A DNA stretch of 64,000 bases, taken from NCBI GenBank assembly GCA_003260075.1, contig QLIY01000001.1:124001-188000 (forward strand), read 5' to 3'. Of the stretch, positions 47,401 through 56,680 are shown in pieces. The notes beneath the pieces were generated by a model. The model searched no databases. It saw nothing but the letters and a program-made list of their open reading frames with translations, and was not told the DNA's origin. Positions within the stretch are counted from its first letter, which is position 1. The number at the start of each line of letters is the position of its first letter. This DNA is from Phallusia mammillata. Its lineage: Eukaryota > Chordata > Ascidiacea > Phlebobranchia > Ascidiidae. A program made the translations under genes and the position numbers.

Positions 47401-50267
47401 TCAATATTTTATCTATCTGTACCACTTCAACCTTTTGTACTCCCAAAACCAAATGAAGAAAAGTGGTATGTTTCAGTATAACCTAAACACACAAATACTA
47501 AAAAATGTTTATCTGTACCAATTAAAAGGTAAAGTTGGATGGATTTCAAATGCAGTGAAGATACTTCGGTCATAAGCCATCAGTTATACTTTGGCATAGT
47601 GTTTGGCTCTAGTACTTCAGAGTTACCAAGTGTTTTTCAAAACATTTGAAATATATTTAATTTGGTCGAAACCTAATTTACATTTATCCATTTTACATGC
47701 AGTCAACGACAAAATGCGCTTGCGACCAAACCCTGATCAATCCCTACCAACTATCACTGGATCCAAGAAACGAAAACAACACGAACGGACAAAACGTGAC
47801 GATGTATCCTAACCCGGTTCCATTCACGCAACCCATCAACTTCGTAAGTCGATTCCCTTTATGTATTTAGGCATTTTATGTTGGTTTATTTCGTTTGTTG
47901 AAGGAAACAGATCTGTAATTATTACAAGGCACTAGAACTCACTAGGATGTAAGTTTGGCGCATTGTGGGTAAAACACGACTGAGGGAAACGATGGTTGGA
48001 CCAGTTGAAGGGGTCCTAAAAAACTAACCACCCGTTGTAGGGAAAGACGAAATGTCATGTGTGTGCAGCGTATAAACGGATACGGAATTCAAAAAAGATT
48101 TTTAAAAGCGTAATATTTTCCAGACACTTCAAGTGCCACTTGTCACAGACAAGTGCTTTTAAACCTATTACTTTGATCTTACAATGTCCCAAACCAGTAT
48201 ATAAGTTATTGCTGCCAAGCATAATATCAAGTTTATAGAGCTCTTCTGGCAATTGTGTTTTTATGGTCTCAAACCAGTTGTATTAAATGTTGCACCTTAT
48301 TATAGTGTCTTATATTTTTTCCTACAGGACTGTTCGGATTCTTCCACTGATAAAAGTCACTGCGAGTCACTTGTGTGCAACATCAACAATCTGGGAGAAT
48401 TGGACAAGATTACCTTCACTGTCAAGTTCAGACTCTGGACCAAAGCATTGAACTTCGAGGTACCTGAACTGCTACTTACCCACAATACAAACAGGCCTGC
48501 AGGAGAATTTCAAGTCGAGTCAATCTTCCAAACATTTTGTGGAAAAAAACAAGCGTCAAAAAATCTTGTTTAATGTTTTTTGAAGTCGTTTGATGGTATT
48601 CGACTTGATCCACATTTGTTATGTTAGATCTAGCTGTTGTCAAGTTACGCTACCGCTTTCTACAACATTTAATCACAGTTGTCTTACATACTTTACTCCT
48701 AAGCTTCCGTCTGATGGAACTGAGAAATTTTGACATAAAGCAACAAACAAATAACACTACAACCTGTAGTGAGATTCGAACCCACAACCTCAGCATTTTC
48801 AGGGCTGTAGCCCAGTGCTACTGACAGCAGAAGTTTAGTTGACGTAAATTGGCCGGAGATGTGTTTACGACCTATAAGAGGAAAGGTTTTACTAAGTGTT
48901 TTTGTTTGTTTGTGCAGAATCTCAACGACACCATATTCAAGTCGATGATAACCCACGACACTTCCCCATCTACTTTCATCGTTTTTCCAGATGGAACCAA
49001 AACCAGCATCATCAAAAAACAGGTGAGCAAAATTGCACCGGTGGTACAAACAGACTGAAGCAAGAGACTTTGCTCAATAAATCAAACAAACATCACAAAA
49101 TGTCACAGCAAGCCTATTTTCAACAGATAGATAACTACTCAACCAATTAAACCCTTTAAACCACTTCGTTAAGTCGTTTAGGGGTAATTAGCAAGAGTAT
49201 ATACATCGTTTCCGAAACGTCAAAGGTTGGCGTCGTTATGTGGCAAAGTAACTGACTGGAACACACAAAAAAACAAAAATGAACTCATTTTACTGCTGCA
49301 CTCAGCTGACATTAGTTTCCACAAGTTTGATTTCTGATGATTTACCGCGTTTACTTCATTCCACGACTTTTTATAAGTCAATAAGTTTACCCTGGGTACA
49401 AGTCGTTACCTTGTTAAGTTATTAACTCGAGTAAAAAATGTCTACAAGCAAACTCCGGTTGACGCACACAGTATGCATAGCATGGACACTTGATTCGATG
49501 ACTTATGTTTTTTCTTCGGTGTCCTTACAGTTTACGTAACCGTTCAACAACAGAAATTTGATACTGAAATAACAAATTTGACTTTGACATTGCATGACTT
49601 GATTTTACTGTGGCTGATTTATTACGGTTTAACACGTTTTTACTATCCCATGTGTTTTAGGTTGACTTCCCAGTAAAGAAGTATTACCCTCCCGTCCCAC
49701 CGGAGCCACCGCTAGATTTATTGTGGGTTTACATTGTTGCTGCGATCGCTGGTCTTCTCCTACTCATCATTATTATAGTTGTCATGTGGAAGGTAAAATC
49801 TAAACCATTTTTCAATCTTTATTTGGAGTAAAATTATATTGGTTCCTCCTTTATTGCAGACGCTTTTTTAGCCTGTCTTGTTTTAGCTGTTATATCTTTC
49901 ATAATGTTTTCATTCTTATCTGTTTTTGATAAGTCAGCGAATGGTAACGCTTAGGCTTAATAGCCATAAATCGAAATAGGTTGGAAAACTGGTATTATGG
50001 GTTGGGTTGAGTTGAGTTTCTATCGCTGGGTAAAGAATAAACAGCGACACAATTACCCTAAACAAAATCGTACTTACTTAAATCTAGTTAGGTAGCTATA
50101 AACAGGTTGGACCATATTCATCCATAAACTGTAAAACTTTTGCGCAGACTGGATTCTTCAAGAGTAAATACGCCGACATGAAACAAGAGGCACTAGAGTG
50201 GAACGAAGCAGGGGACGGGGCCAATGGAGCGATGGACCAATCAACTGAGGGCATGCTGGAATCGTGA
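29538..50267 (+). CDS. Unit 5: full-length I-domain integrin alpha subunit
   Basis: A single-pass adhesion receptor subunit expected to pair with an integrin beta. Exons: 29538-29758, 30208-30350, 30826-31001, 31683-31821, 31933-32075, 32631-32747, 32834-32970, 33481-33674, 34323-34396, 37625-37775, 38152-38240, 39168-39425, 40088-40291, 40751-40890, 41174-41322, 41937-42088, 42848-42945, 43508-43627, 44286-44396 merged with 44408-44573, 44863-44997, 45800-45885, 46301-46393, 46893-47001, 47199-47318, 47703-47843, 48328-48459, 48918-49022, 49661-49792, 50148-50267. They total 4,044 nt (1,347 residues). Signal peptide about 1-24; I domain about 227-424 with MIDAS D240, S242, S244, a Thr near 319 and D352, and terminal E423; Ca loops in blades 5-7; transmembrane about 1284-1307; tail GFFKSKY. 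Longer than typical vertebrate alpha-I subunits (about 1,150-1,200). The ATG at 29538 gives the better signal peptide than 29514. Ascidian alphaHr1, a complement receptor, is the nearest kind I know; that role is inference. Confidence 0.94.
29920..30246. repeat. Tandem copy pair with 10-C spacer (30079-30088) across unit 5 exon 2
   Basis: Both copies run from ATACTTTGCAAGAAGCCTTT to CAGCGTT. Each includes the acceptor and first bases of exon 2 (ATATCAGCCGGTGCTCC); only the second continues. The first is a cut-off duplicate, not an extra exon. Confidence 0.85.
32384..32530. repeat. Minisatellite-like repeat interrupted by a 44-C gap (32429-32472)
   Basis: The flanks (GAAAATCTGTGTTGCACATAAA on the left, CTAGTGTGTGGCCACAGCGTGCTCATCTAATGTCAC on the right) match the tandem repeat at 11600-11830. 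A repeat array that failed to assemble would explain the gap. Intron between unit 5 exons 5 and 6. Confidence 0.6.
33201..33355. mobile_element. Foldback repeat copy (same family as 9679-9838)
   Basis: CAAACGTAACTGCCAATGTACTGGTGTATATAG on the left is roughly complementary to TTTGGCAGTTATGTTTATGATTAAAT on the right, with GTTGTCATCATCAGTG in the core. Intron between unit 5 exons 7 and 8. Confidence 0.55.
33709..33922. repeat. Tandem copy pair with 12-C spacer (33813-33824)
   Basis: CCACGTTAAAAACGAAAAAC starts both copies, which differ by a few substitutions and a short deletion (ACAACCGCGATGATTC versus ACAATGATTC). Intron between unit 5 exons 8 and 9. Confidence 0.82.
35260..35590 (+). promoter_or_regulatory. 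CpG-rich stretch, TATA-like box and donor: candidate internal promoter / first exon
   Basis: 35265-35465 is markedly richer in CG dinucleotides than its surroundings. TATTTATAAC at 35481-35490 follows. The segment ends in a consensus donor (AAAAAG|GTAAGT, donor at 35585). The last 25 codons before it are open in phase 0, the phase of the acceptor at 37625, but contain no ATG in that frame; a four-codon ATG frame lies at 35562 in another frame. It could start a transcript joined to the constant region, or be an unrelated CpG-rich patch. Confidence 0.35.
36099..36281. mobile_element. pogo/Tigger-like MITE
   Basis: It starts CAGTAAACCCCGGTTAA after TA and ends TTAACCGCGGTTTACTA, a near-perfect terminal inverted repeat. 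Internal strings such as CGGTTAATCCAG and CGGTTAATTAGG repeat the motif. No coding capacity. Confidence 0.7.
37438..37482. repeat. TG-rich microsatellite
   Basis: Interrupted TG repeats (GTGTGTGTGTGTTG and TGTGTGTATGTGTGTGTG) in the intron before unit 5 exon 10. Confidence 0.75.
38829..39046. mobile_element. Foldback repeat with about 54-bp arms
   Basis: CATACAGTGCACACTGTTTT near the left end and AACATTGTGCACTGTCTC at the right are inverted partners, extending inward through CTGGTGAC / GTCACCAG. The centre carries GTTACTCCCAACAAACTGGAG, repeated at 55210-55232. Intron before unit 5 exon 12. Confidence 0.65.
39865..40045. repeat. Repeat fragment (ATTGCTCTTCCTGCAG family)
   Basis: ATTGCTCTTCCTGCAGTTTTTATTATAAATAATCGA resembles 4441-4475, and GTTATGCCTGGCAGTAATAGCTTAT resembles 5331-5355 and 62125-62145, so this is a shortened copy of the element at 4457-5308. 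Intron before unit 5 exon 13. Confidence 0.5.
42062..42343. repeat. Tandem copy pair with 10-C spacer (42198-42207) across unit 5 exon 16
   Basis: Both copies start TGCTGGAGCCGGCTCATCTA, the last 27 nt of exon 16, and continue into the intron. The second partial exon (42208-42234) is a duplicate, not an additional exon. Confidence 0.85.
42484..42514. mobile_element. Right end of a hAT-like MITE
   Basis: CCTGGTTGGGAACCACTG matches the terminal repeat type of the element at 9486-9998. The left end was not found nearby, so the copy is probably truncated. Confidence 0.4.
42995..43383. repeat. Tandem copy pair with 11-C spacer (43184-43194)
   Basis: GAGATACCCTAGACATGCGT begins both copies of about 189 bp; scattered single-base changes distinguish them. 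Intron between unit 5 exons 17 and 18. Confidence 0.85.
43662..43898. repeat. Tandem copy pair with 10-C spacer (43776-43785)
   Basis: ACTCCAACAAGTGTAAACAA begins both copies of about 113 bp, ending at CGAAATCGT. Intron between unit 5 exons 18 and 19. Confidence 0.85.
44286..44518. repeat. Tandem copy pair with 11-C spacer (44397-44407) inside unit 5 exon 19
   Basis: Both copies read ACCCGGTCGAAGTGAAGATC onward to GGAGAAAA. Read literally, the C run would insert a Pro stretch and break the exon. Treating it as one exon of 166 nt restores the phase on both sides, which strongly favours an assembly artefact. Confidence 0.9.
44919..45805. repeat. Long tandem copy pair (about 437 bp each) with 11-C spacer (45356-45366)
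   Basis: Copy 1 runs from inside exon 20 to just after the acceptor of exon 21; copy 2 starts again in exon 20 (AAAACCAGGAAGGACAGTAA) and goes through exon 21. Differences are scattered substitutions and small indels. This is the longest of the duplicated overlaps. Confidence 0.87.
46028..46203. mobile_element. hAT-like MITE with 8-bp target duplication
   Basis: It starts CAGTGGTGGGATTCAG and ends TTTAAATCCCACTACTG, an inverted repeat with few mismatches. Flanking octamers AGTCCGTG (46020-46027) and AGACCGTG (46204-46211) differ at one position. Inner strings with AACCGG repeat. Intron between unit 5 exons 21 and 22. Confidence 0.85.
46697..46890. repeat. Tandem copy pair with 10-C spacer (46789-46798)
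   Basis: AGCCTTTACCTCTGCATATA begins both 92-bp copies. Copy 1 breaks off just before the acceptor of unit 5 exon 23. Confidence 0.85.
48748..48835 (-). repeat. tRNA-like fragment (possible SINE head)
   Basis: On the minus strand a possible D-arm-like string, GGGCTACAGCCC, and a T-arm-like GTGGGTTCGAATCTCAC occur in tRNA order over about 70 nt. It lies in the intron before unit 5 exon 27. The acceptor stem does not close, so a tRNA-derived SINE fits better than a tRNA gene. Confidence 0.4.
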
Positions 50268-50771
50268 ACTTAACAACATTCACATTGCAAGCATTGAAAC
50301 CAGCCACGGCGATTGGCCAAAAATCAAACCACGCGAGGACAGACCATCTAGTGGTTGCGCGTTTTAAACTTAGTAGACAAAAAACGAGTGTTTTTGCATT
50401 TATTTATCACTTTATCTATTTTTATTTGCTCAGATGTTTCTGTATTTGCTTGTTAAGTATCCAATTTTTTCGTTGCGTGTTTTTTATGTACATTTCGCTC
50501 AAGTTAATTTCTCGTACTTATCGCACGAGTATGCAAATTTTATATGTTTCGTGACTCTGAATTATAAAGCGGCGACGAGGTACCGTAATCAGTTCGAATG
50601 TTGCAAACGAAAACAGGGATTAAAAACATCAAGCTTCACAACAACAAAACAATTTCTAATGGTTCACTTTAGGTCGACTTAATTATACTCAATTTTGTGC
50701 CGTCGCTTACTTTTGTAACTTTTCAGCGCTTAGTAATTTGCCGGTCTGCTGGTCACGCAAGTGCAAATAAA
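50268..50771 (+). terminator. Unit 5 3' UTR with candidate poly(A) signal
   Basis: Sequence after the TGA has no further integrin-like coding. AATAAA at 50766-50771 is the first such hexamer noticed downstream of the stop and would give a UTR of about 0.5 kb. Not otherwise supported. Confidence 0.35.
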
Positions 50772-52098
50772 AAATATCGTTACAAAACAACAACAAAATG
50801 TACTTCAAAATGATAAGGAATGGAATGATACCAGCAGTGCTTGGAATAATACAAAAGAAATAACAGAAATATATTGTTGTTATGGTTGTGTTTGTTCGGG
50901 GAATAAGAATTCAATGTATAAGGTCTCTGTGTACTCCAAAGATACCCAATCGTGTGTAGGTGGGTGCCGTGGTTCTGTTTGTTGTTTTTAGGAGAAATAC
51001 AAGCTTTACCATTAGTACACCAAGGTTTTTATGGCCATCCTCTTCCCTGAAAAGGTAATTTGTTCCAAACGTTTGGTCAAGAAAGAGTGCTGGGTTGTTT
51101 CTGTTTGACTTCCGCATTGCTGGGGTTTACGAAAGGTCACCATAAATGTGTTGACAACAACAAGTCACAGCGTGGCATCTTTTTTGACATAAAATAAAAT
51201 TAAAAACAACACTGGAGACTTAGCTTTTCCAATATAACAACGAAGTTCGCAATTTAGAGTGCAATCAAAATTACCGAAATTTTTTACTGTTTGTTCATTT
51301 TTAAGACCAGAATCAGCTGGGGTTGAGTCCGCCTCAAGAAATCGATTGTAACGCTTGTTTGTGTTTACATATTACACGGGGTGCAGGTATTCAAAAATGT
51401 TCGGGAAGAAATGTGGTATCATGTCTGAATATCTAAAACATTGTAATATAATCATCCGGAAGGAAGAAGGTGATTCAGAAGGTGATTATGGCTAACCAAC
51501 AACTTTTTAAACACTTTAATTGCAGCTGAATATCATCATAACACAAACAAAATTCATCTCTGCAAAATTGGTTCCCCCCCCCCTGATTCAGAAGGTGATT
51601 ATGGCTAACCAACAACTTTTTAAACACTTTAGTTGCAGCTGAATATCATCATAACACAAACAAAATGCATCTCTGCAAAATTGGTTAAAAAGCCGACAAA
51701 CGGTTTCTCACATTTTCGTTTTGTGGAGAGAACCAGCAACGGTTACTGAGTGTTCCTCTTCTTCAGAGAAATCTAAGGATAACAAGCTTTATTTGCCATC
51801 TTTCGACAATAGCGCGTTAAGGCACGACTAATGCTTCTTTTTTTAACGACTAATCATTCAATTGGTAAGCAGAGATCGATAATCGATAAGACAGAAACTG
51901 TGTAAAAAGGTAATTGCTGTCAGTTTGGAGAATTATAAATTGCATATCTGAAGCTAAAATTGTTTTTATTGACTAATTGACCAGTCAAGTAGTAATGTGG
52001 GTATAACTTTAAGTCAGCTATTTATCTACAAACAGAAACCATCTCATACAGTTAGTTTGAACACCATCTGCAGCCAGCTATACTTGTGAACAAAACAA
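50772..52098. other. Spacer between units 5 and 6
   Basis: No gene supported. It holds one copy pair (51471-51686). Confidence 0.5.
51471..51686. repeat. Tandem copy pair with 10-C spacer (51574-51583)
   Basis: TGATTCAGAAGGTGATTATG begins both copies of about 103 bp, which end at AAATTGGTT. Only one or two bases differ. Confidence 0.85.
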
Positions 52099-55000
52099 AT
52101 GATCGCTTTGTTGCTTTTGATGTTGTGGAATGTTCCAAATATTTGGTCGTACAACGTTGGAATTGAAGAAGGTGCAAGCACTTCCGTGAATTTAAGCATA
52201 AACATCGAAAAAACATCGTTCGCTGGATACAGCTTGAGTGTTCAAAACTTCGACGGCAATTTAAGGTAAGATAATACTTTGAAATTAGACAAGATTTTGT
52301 GGTGGAGATTGATTTTCAAATGCAAAACACATTAAACCAAACGTTAACTGTTTTCAAATAAATGTAACATGTTTTGTGAGTTGCATAAAACGCAATTGTA
52401 CTTAGTTAATGTCAACGGCAGGAACTGTTCAAAACCAAAATAGTAATAGGCTATGATAAAAACAACAATACGATAAATTACTGAATGTGGAAACACGTTC
52501 CCAGCAAGTAACAAACCAATAGTTGTAAAATTGAGTCCTTACTTAAACAACCTAGTGGTTACCTTAACCATTTTGATATCTGCATCTGGTGGAATAACAT
52601 AACAACACAAGGTGTTTGGTATTGTAGTATCGTGGCTGGAGCTCCTATGTACAACAGTTCAAAAGCAAATGGAGCCATCATACAGTGTGCTGACATCAGT
52701 AAGTTGATAATCATATCTCCATAGCCATTAAACAACTGCTATAGGTACTTGTTTCGGCTTCCCCCCCCCCCCAAGGTGTTTGGTATTGTAGTATCGTGGC
52801 TGGAGCTCCTATGTACAACACTTCAAAAGCAAATGGAGCAATCATACAGTGTGCTAAAATCAGTAAGTTGATAATCATATCTCCATAGCCATTAAACAAC
52901 TGCTATAGGTGCTTGTTTTGACTTAATGGTTTTGTAAGTTTTCCACGTGGCTGCTCTGTAAGTTGCCAAGCAACTGTCATGTGACTACAGTAAAACTTTT
53001 CCCTTTTCCGCTTGAATAACAGCAACCGTTTTTTGATGACAAACCGGCAAACGTAGTTGGCATGTTTGGTTAAAGTCAGTCATCAACCGACGCCTACTTT
53101 TGTAGGTGGGAGTGAGGACGATGGTTATTTAAATGGAAACACTAGCTGCTGGGTAAAAGTGGATGGAAACAACTTGCTGTTAAGAGATAATCAGAAACAA
53201 AAGGCGGACGGGTTTGGAACCTCCCTTGTGCAACTCAACTCAACCCAGGAATACGTGGTAACCCTTCTAGGTGTATAAGTCTTTTGAAGCAAATCACGTT
53301 GCAAATACTTGCAAAGAATAAAACGTCTATAGTCTAAAGCGCTAAGCAAGGATACAACTTTTTGTATTTTTTATCGGATGAATGCTTACTTATTGTTTCT
53401 CAAATAATGTGATAAGTTACGAAGTACTTGCAAACATTAAACAAGATGGTCGCTTTTACAGTCAAAACCCTCACAAGAAAATCAATACAACCTTATTTGT
53501 TGCTTAACGCGATTCAAAACATTTTCAGAGTTGCGGTCCTGGAAGACAGAAAATTTGCGGTCCGACAGGTGAAAGGTCACAGTTCATACCGGGATCATGT
53601 TACAAGGGTGAGCTGAGCAACATGAAAATGAAACAAGACTGGGGAGAGATAGGTGAGATACACAAAGGCCTGAGCCCCCCCCCCCGAGCAACATGAAAAT
53701 GAAACAAGACTGGGGAGAGATAGGTGAGATACAGAAAGGCCTGATGTGTCTGAAGCCGTAGCACATGTACGGAAGATGTAATACACGCTTCGATACATGC
53801 AACCGTTTCCGCTTGATTAGTGGAAGAGTTAAGACACTGGTTTCTGCTCCTGACTGTTTACAGTTGGAGGCCAATAATGAAATGAAAAACATATGAGATA
53901 CAAACAATTTGAAATGTACAGCACAATCTTTGTACGTACAAGCAACTGTCACTTCAAACAAATTCAAAAATGTTATCTTTTACTTGGTGTATTTGTACCA
54001 TTCGGATTTTAGTGAAACAGTAAACTTAAGTAAACATTTCTGCAGGTTAAATCAATGATTAATTTTATTGTTTAACTTTTGAATGATTTGAATATCATAT
54101 GTAGCGAGTGTCTACTGACATTTTGTTGCTTTGCAGACTGTTTTTCTAACTACATCGATGTGGTTTTCCTGGTGGATAGCTCCAACTCAGTGACCGAAGC
54201 TGATCACGTCGTGATTAAAGAAATCTTAAAGAATATTACGGACAGCTTTTCTCACAGTTTTGGGGACACAACACAAATTGCTATTGTGCAGTACGGAACC
54301 AAGTATGTATTCTCAATTATGGTATTTCATTTTTGTATTTAGTACAACGGCTCTACATTTATTTAGTAGTGTGATAAAATACTTATACGTTAGTTTTGTG
54401 ATTTGCTTTAGCTACACCAACTGTAACAAGGCCCACAAATTTTGCTTTTGAAACCAATGAAATTTTGGTGCAACTAAGTTTAACGCAGCTTAACTTCCGC
54501 AGTGTAAAAGACTTGAAGATTGATCAACCAGTCGGTTTGGGCGAGTGCGACGAATCGCAGTGTTACGTGGAAGCCCTAGACAACAGAATGGATCATTTGC
54601 GGGGAGTGGACACTTTGACGGCTGCTGCTATACAGTATGTTGTACAGGTGGGTTAAATCAAACACAGTGATTGTAGGACTAAACATGAGTTTGTCGCTGT
54701 GAACTAGAGCTAAGATAGAAAACTCTAACCGGGTACTTTAATTTGGTTAATCGAATCCAACCGGGTACCCGTTTCAATATCATTTGCGTGTATTTGCAAA
54801 ATTATTAGTATGAGTCTGTGGTACCGATTTCATTTTGAAACCTGACAAACACTTGGGTAATTCACAAAACTGCTCAACTGGGAACATAATATGTCGAAAC
54901 AAACAGTATCTATTATTAATGATTTAATAATTAAATAGCGTTAAAATGATCAATCTTATATAAGTGGCAACGGGTTAATGTCTTTATTGTGAGGTAAACA

Positions 55001-56457
55001 GGTAATTAAGAAACTGTTTATAGCCCCATAGTAAAACAGACTATATTAAGTTTGTCTGAAGTTGCAACTTCGATAATGTCTGTGACACTGAGCCGACTTC
55101 ACTTTGGTTCCCAAGAATTTGCTTTGCCATATTGATTTAGTTTCCTCTGTGATGTATGTCCAGTTGTGACATCGAACAGAATTAATGAGGCATGGCTTGT
55201 TACCCTGTTACTCCCAACAAACTGGAGTGATGTTGGATGGCTACACTAGCCAATGCGCCTATTTCATGCACCAACTGCACTGATAAGACCTTATGGGTCG
55301 AAACAGTGTGCACTGTCTGTAGATAATATCACTGTAATAAATTAATATATGGAAGCTTTTGATATGAACTTAGGAGTTTGTGTTCCGCAGAATGTCTTTG
55401 CAACTTCCAGCAACCGTTTTCTTGCGAGGCAGTTTCTTGTTGTGATTACTGATGGACAAGCCACAGATGCGGCAGATTTGACTGCAAGGTAAAATTTGAA
55501 CTAAACTAAGTTGTTATCTAGCGCCACCTTGTCGCATAAATGTTCATTACGTTAATGACACTAGATGACACTCCTTGCAGTCATGACGTTTATCTCGGCG
55601 GGTCCCAAGGACGAACCCTGATCAGTTTTTATATGTCTGTAAATGTGTCAGGGGCGCCAAATCATTCGGCAACCCTGCAGACCACCATTGAAATAACAGA
55701 ACCATTAGCGCACGCTAGCGAAAGCTTTACTACAATGATGGTCACCACTAGTAAATTTTCAATTTAAGAGTAAAGTAAATTTATTTTCAGCTTCGCAATG
55801 ACCCAGGAAGCTAATATAACGGTGTACGCTATTGGTGTTGGGGAAGACATAGACCAGGACGAGCTTAATATCATTGCTAACGGAAACACAGACAACAGTT
55901 TACGGGTTTTGACCACCGAGAAATATTCGGAACTCAACCAAGAGCTTGCTACGGTCACAGCACAGTTAGCCACCTTCTCAACTGAAGGTAGGAACTCTTA
56001 TTTAGGAACATTAACTTCTTAAAGTTTAATGTCGAAAATACCGGCCCAAAATGACTTAAAAATCGACATGCTTTATTGTTCAGACGTTTCTGCAAATGCT
56101 TATGCCATCATTAGTGACATCTTGATTTCTAGCATGTCGTTTTTTCGCTAATTTGGGCGGTTGTTTGTTTCATTAAACTTATTGACAGACCGTACTTGGT
56201 GTTCTTAAAGTTACTTAGACGGTTTTTGTTTGTGATATTAAACCAACAAGCAGTCATTTTTCAACGCAGATCCCTTAACAAACCAATAAACAAGAAAATG
56301 TAACAAATAAAGGTTTACATTTTGAGATGTCATATGGTACAAGTCCAAAGCCATTTTAAATCATATTGTTTGCATGTATCCAGGCTTTTCTGCTGTAAAT
56401 GTGACTATTACCCTCGAAAATGCAATGCAAGGACTTTCTGTTCAACTATCAGAACAG
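52099..56457 (+). CDS. Unit 6: integrin alpha N-terminal + I-domain cassette
   Basis: Exons: 52099-52265, 52628-52698 (duplicate at 52792-52862), 53106-53257, 53529-53652 (partial duplicate 53686-53723), 54137-54302, 54503-54647, 55391-55488, 55791-55987, 56384-56457; phases agree. The first exon encodes a signal peptide (IALLLLMLWNVPNIW) and YNVGI, then AGYSLSV. Blade 1 has IVAGAP; blade 2 has DGFGTSL and a Cys exon (SCGPGRQKICG...SCYKG). The I domain has MIDAS DSSNS, Thr loop DTLTAAAI and VITDG, and ends FSTEG with the conserved Glu. The Cys pair ECDESQCY matches units 1-2. The closing exon (VNVTITLENAMQGLSVQLSEQ) ends in phase 0 at GTAAAG. No body follows in the 4.1 kb before unit 7. With unit 7 it forms a subfamily (VDSSNS, GDTTQ). 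Confidence 0.87.
52608..52920. repeat. Tandem copy pair with 12-C spacer (52761-52772) containing unit 6 exon 2
   Basis: Two complete copies of exon 2 with both splice sites. They differ in coding sequence: Ser to Thr in MYN(S/T)SKANG, a silent GCC/GCA change, and Asp to Lys near the 3' end (GCTGACATCA versus GCTAAAATCA). Consistent with two alleles rather than two exons. Confidence 0.85.
53615..53745. repeat. Tandem copy pair with 11-C spacer (53675-53685) at the 3' end of unit 6 exon 4
   Basis: GAGCAACATGAAAATGAAAC begins both 60-bp copies, each containing the exon end and donor GGTGAGATAC. The second is a cut-off duplicate. Confidence 0.85.
55180..55335. repeat. Partial foldback repeat (same family as 38829-39046)
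   Basis: GTTACTCCCAACAAACTGGAG, then CACCAACTGCACTGATAAGA and GAAACAGTGTGCACTGTCTG, match the centre and right arm of the element at 38829-39046. Intron before unit 6 exon 7. Confidence 0.6.
56080..56212. repeat. Fragment of the CGAAACGT repeat family
   Basis: GACGTTTCTGCAAATGCTTATGCCATCATTAG, then ATTAAACTTATTGACAGACC, parallels 13060-13180. Intron between unit 6 exons 8 and 9. Confidence 0.45.
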
Positions 56458-56680
56458 GTAAAGTATGGGTGGGGGGAATGGAAACACGAATGGGTGTGAA
56501 TTATTGCGTGATTTTGTGATATTATGTGAAGTGAAGTGTGTATGTGTAAAACGCTTGTACACTGTGGCTGCGCGATCGATTTCATAAAGTGGAGATATTT
56601 ACGCACCTATAATGTCTAAAGACATTCCAGCGGAAGGCTGTAAACAACTCAGATGGATAAATTGGGTAAGTTTTTGCGCC

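Larger units (their letters stand above)
37625..50267 (+). other. Integrin constant region: propeller blades 3-7, thigh, calf, membrane and tail (exons 10-29)
   Basis: The only integrin body in the window. It opens in phase 0 with LVLGTVGAYDWSG, the strand that resumes propeller blade 3 after an I domain. Calcium loops DVNGDSKDD (exon 12), DLNDDGYND (exon 13) and DLDGNNYPD (exon 14) each lead to a V(I)GAP-type strand. The thigh starts near RTRPVVKFTSSV (exon 15). Many Cys and N-glycosylation sites mark the leg domains. Exon 28 encodes a Pro-rich stalk and the helix WVYIVAAIAGLLLLIIIIVV; exon 29 the acidic tail. Confidence 0.9.
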
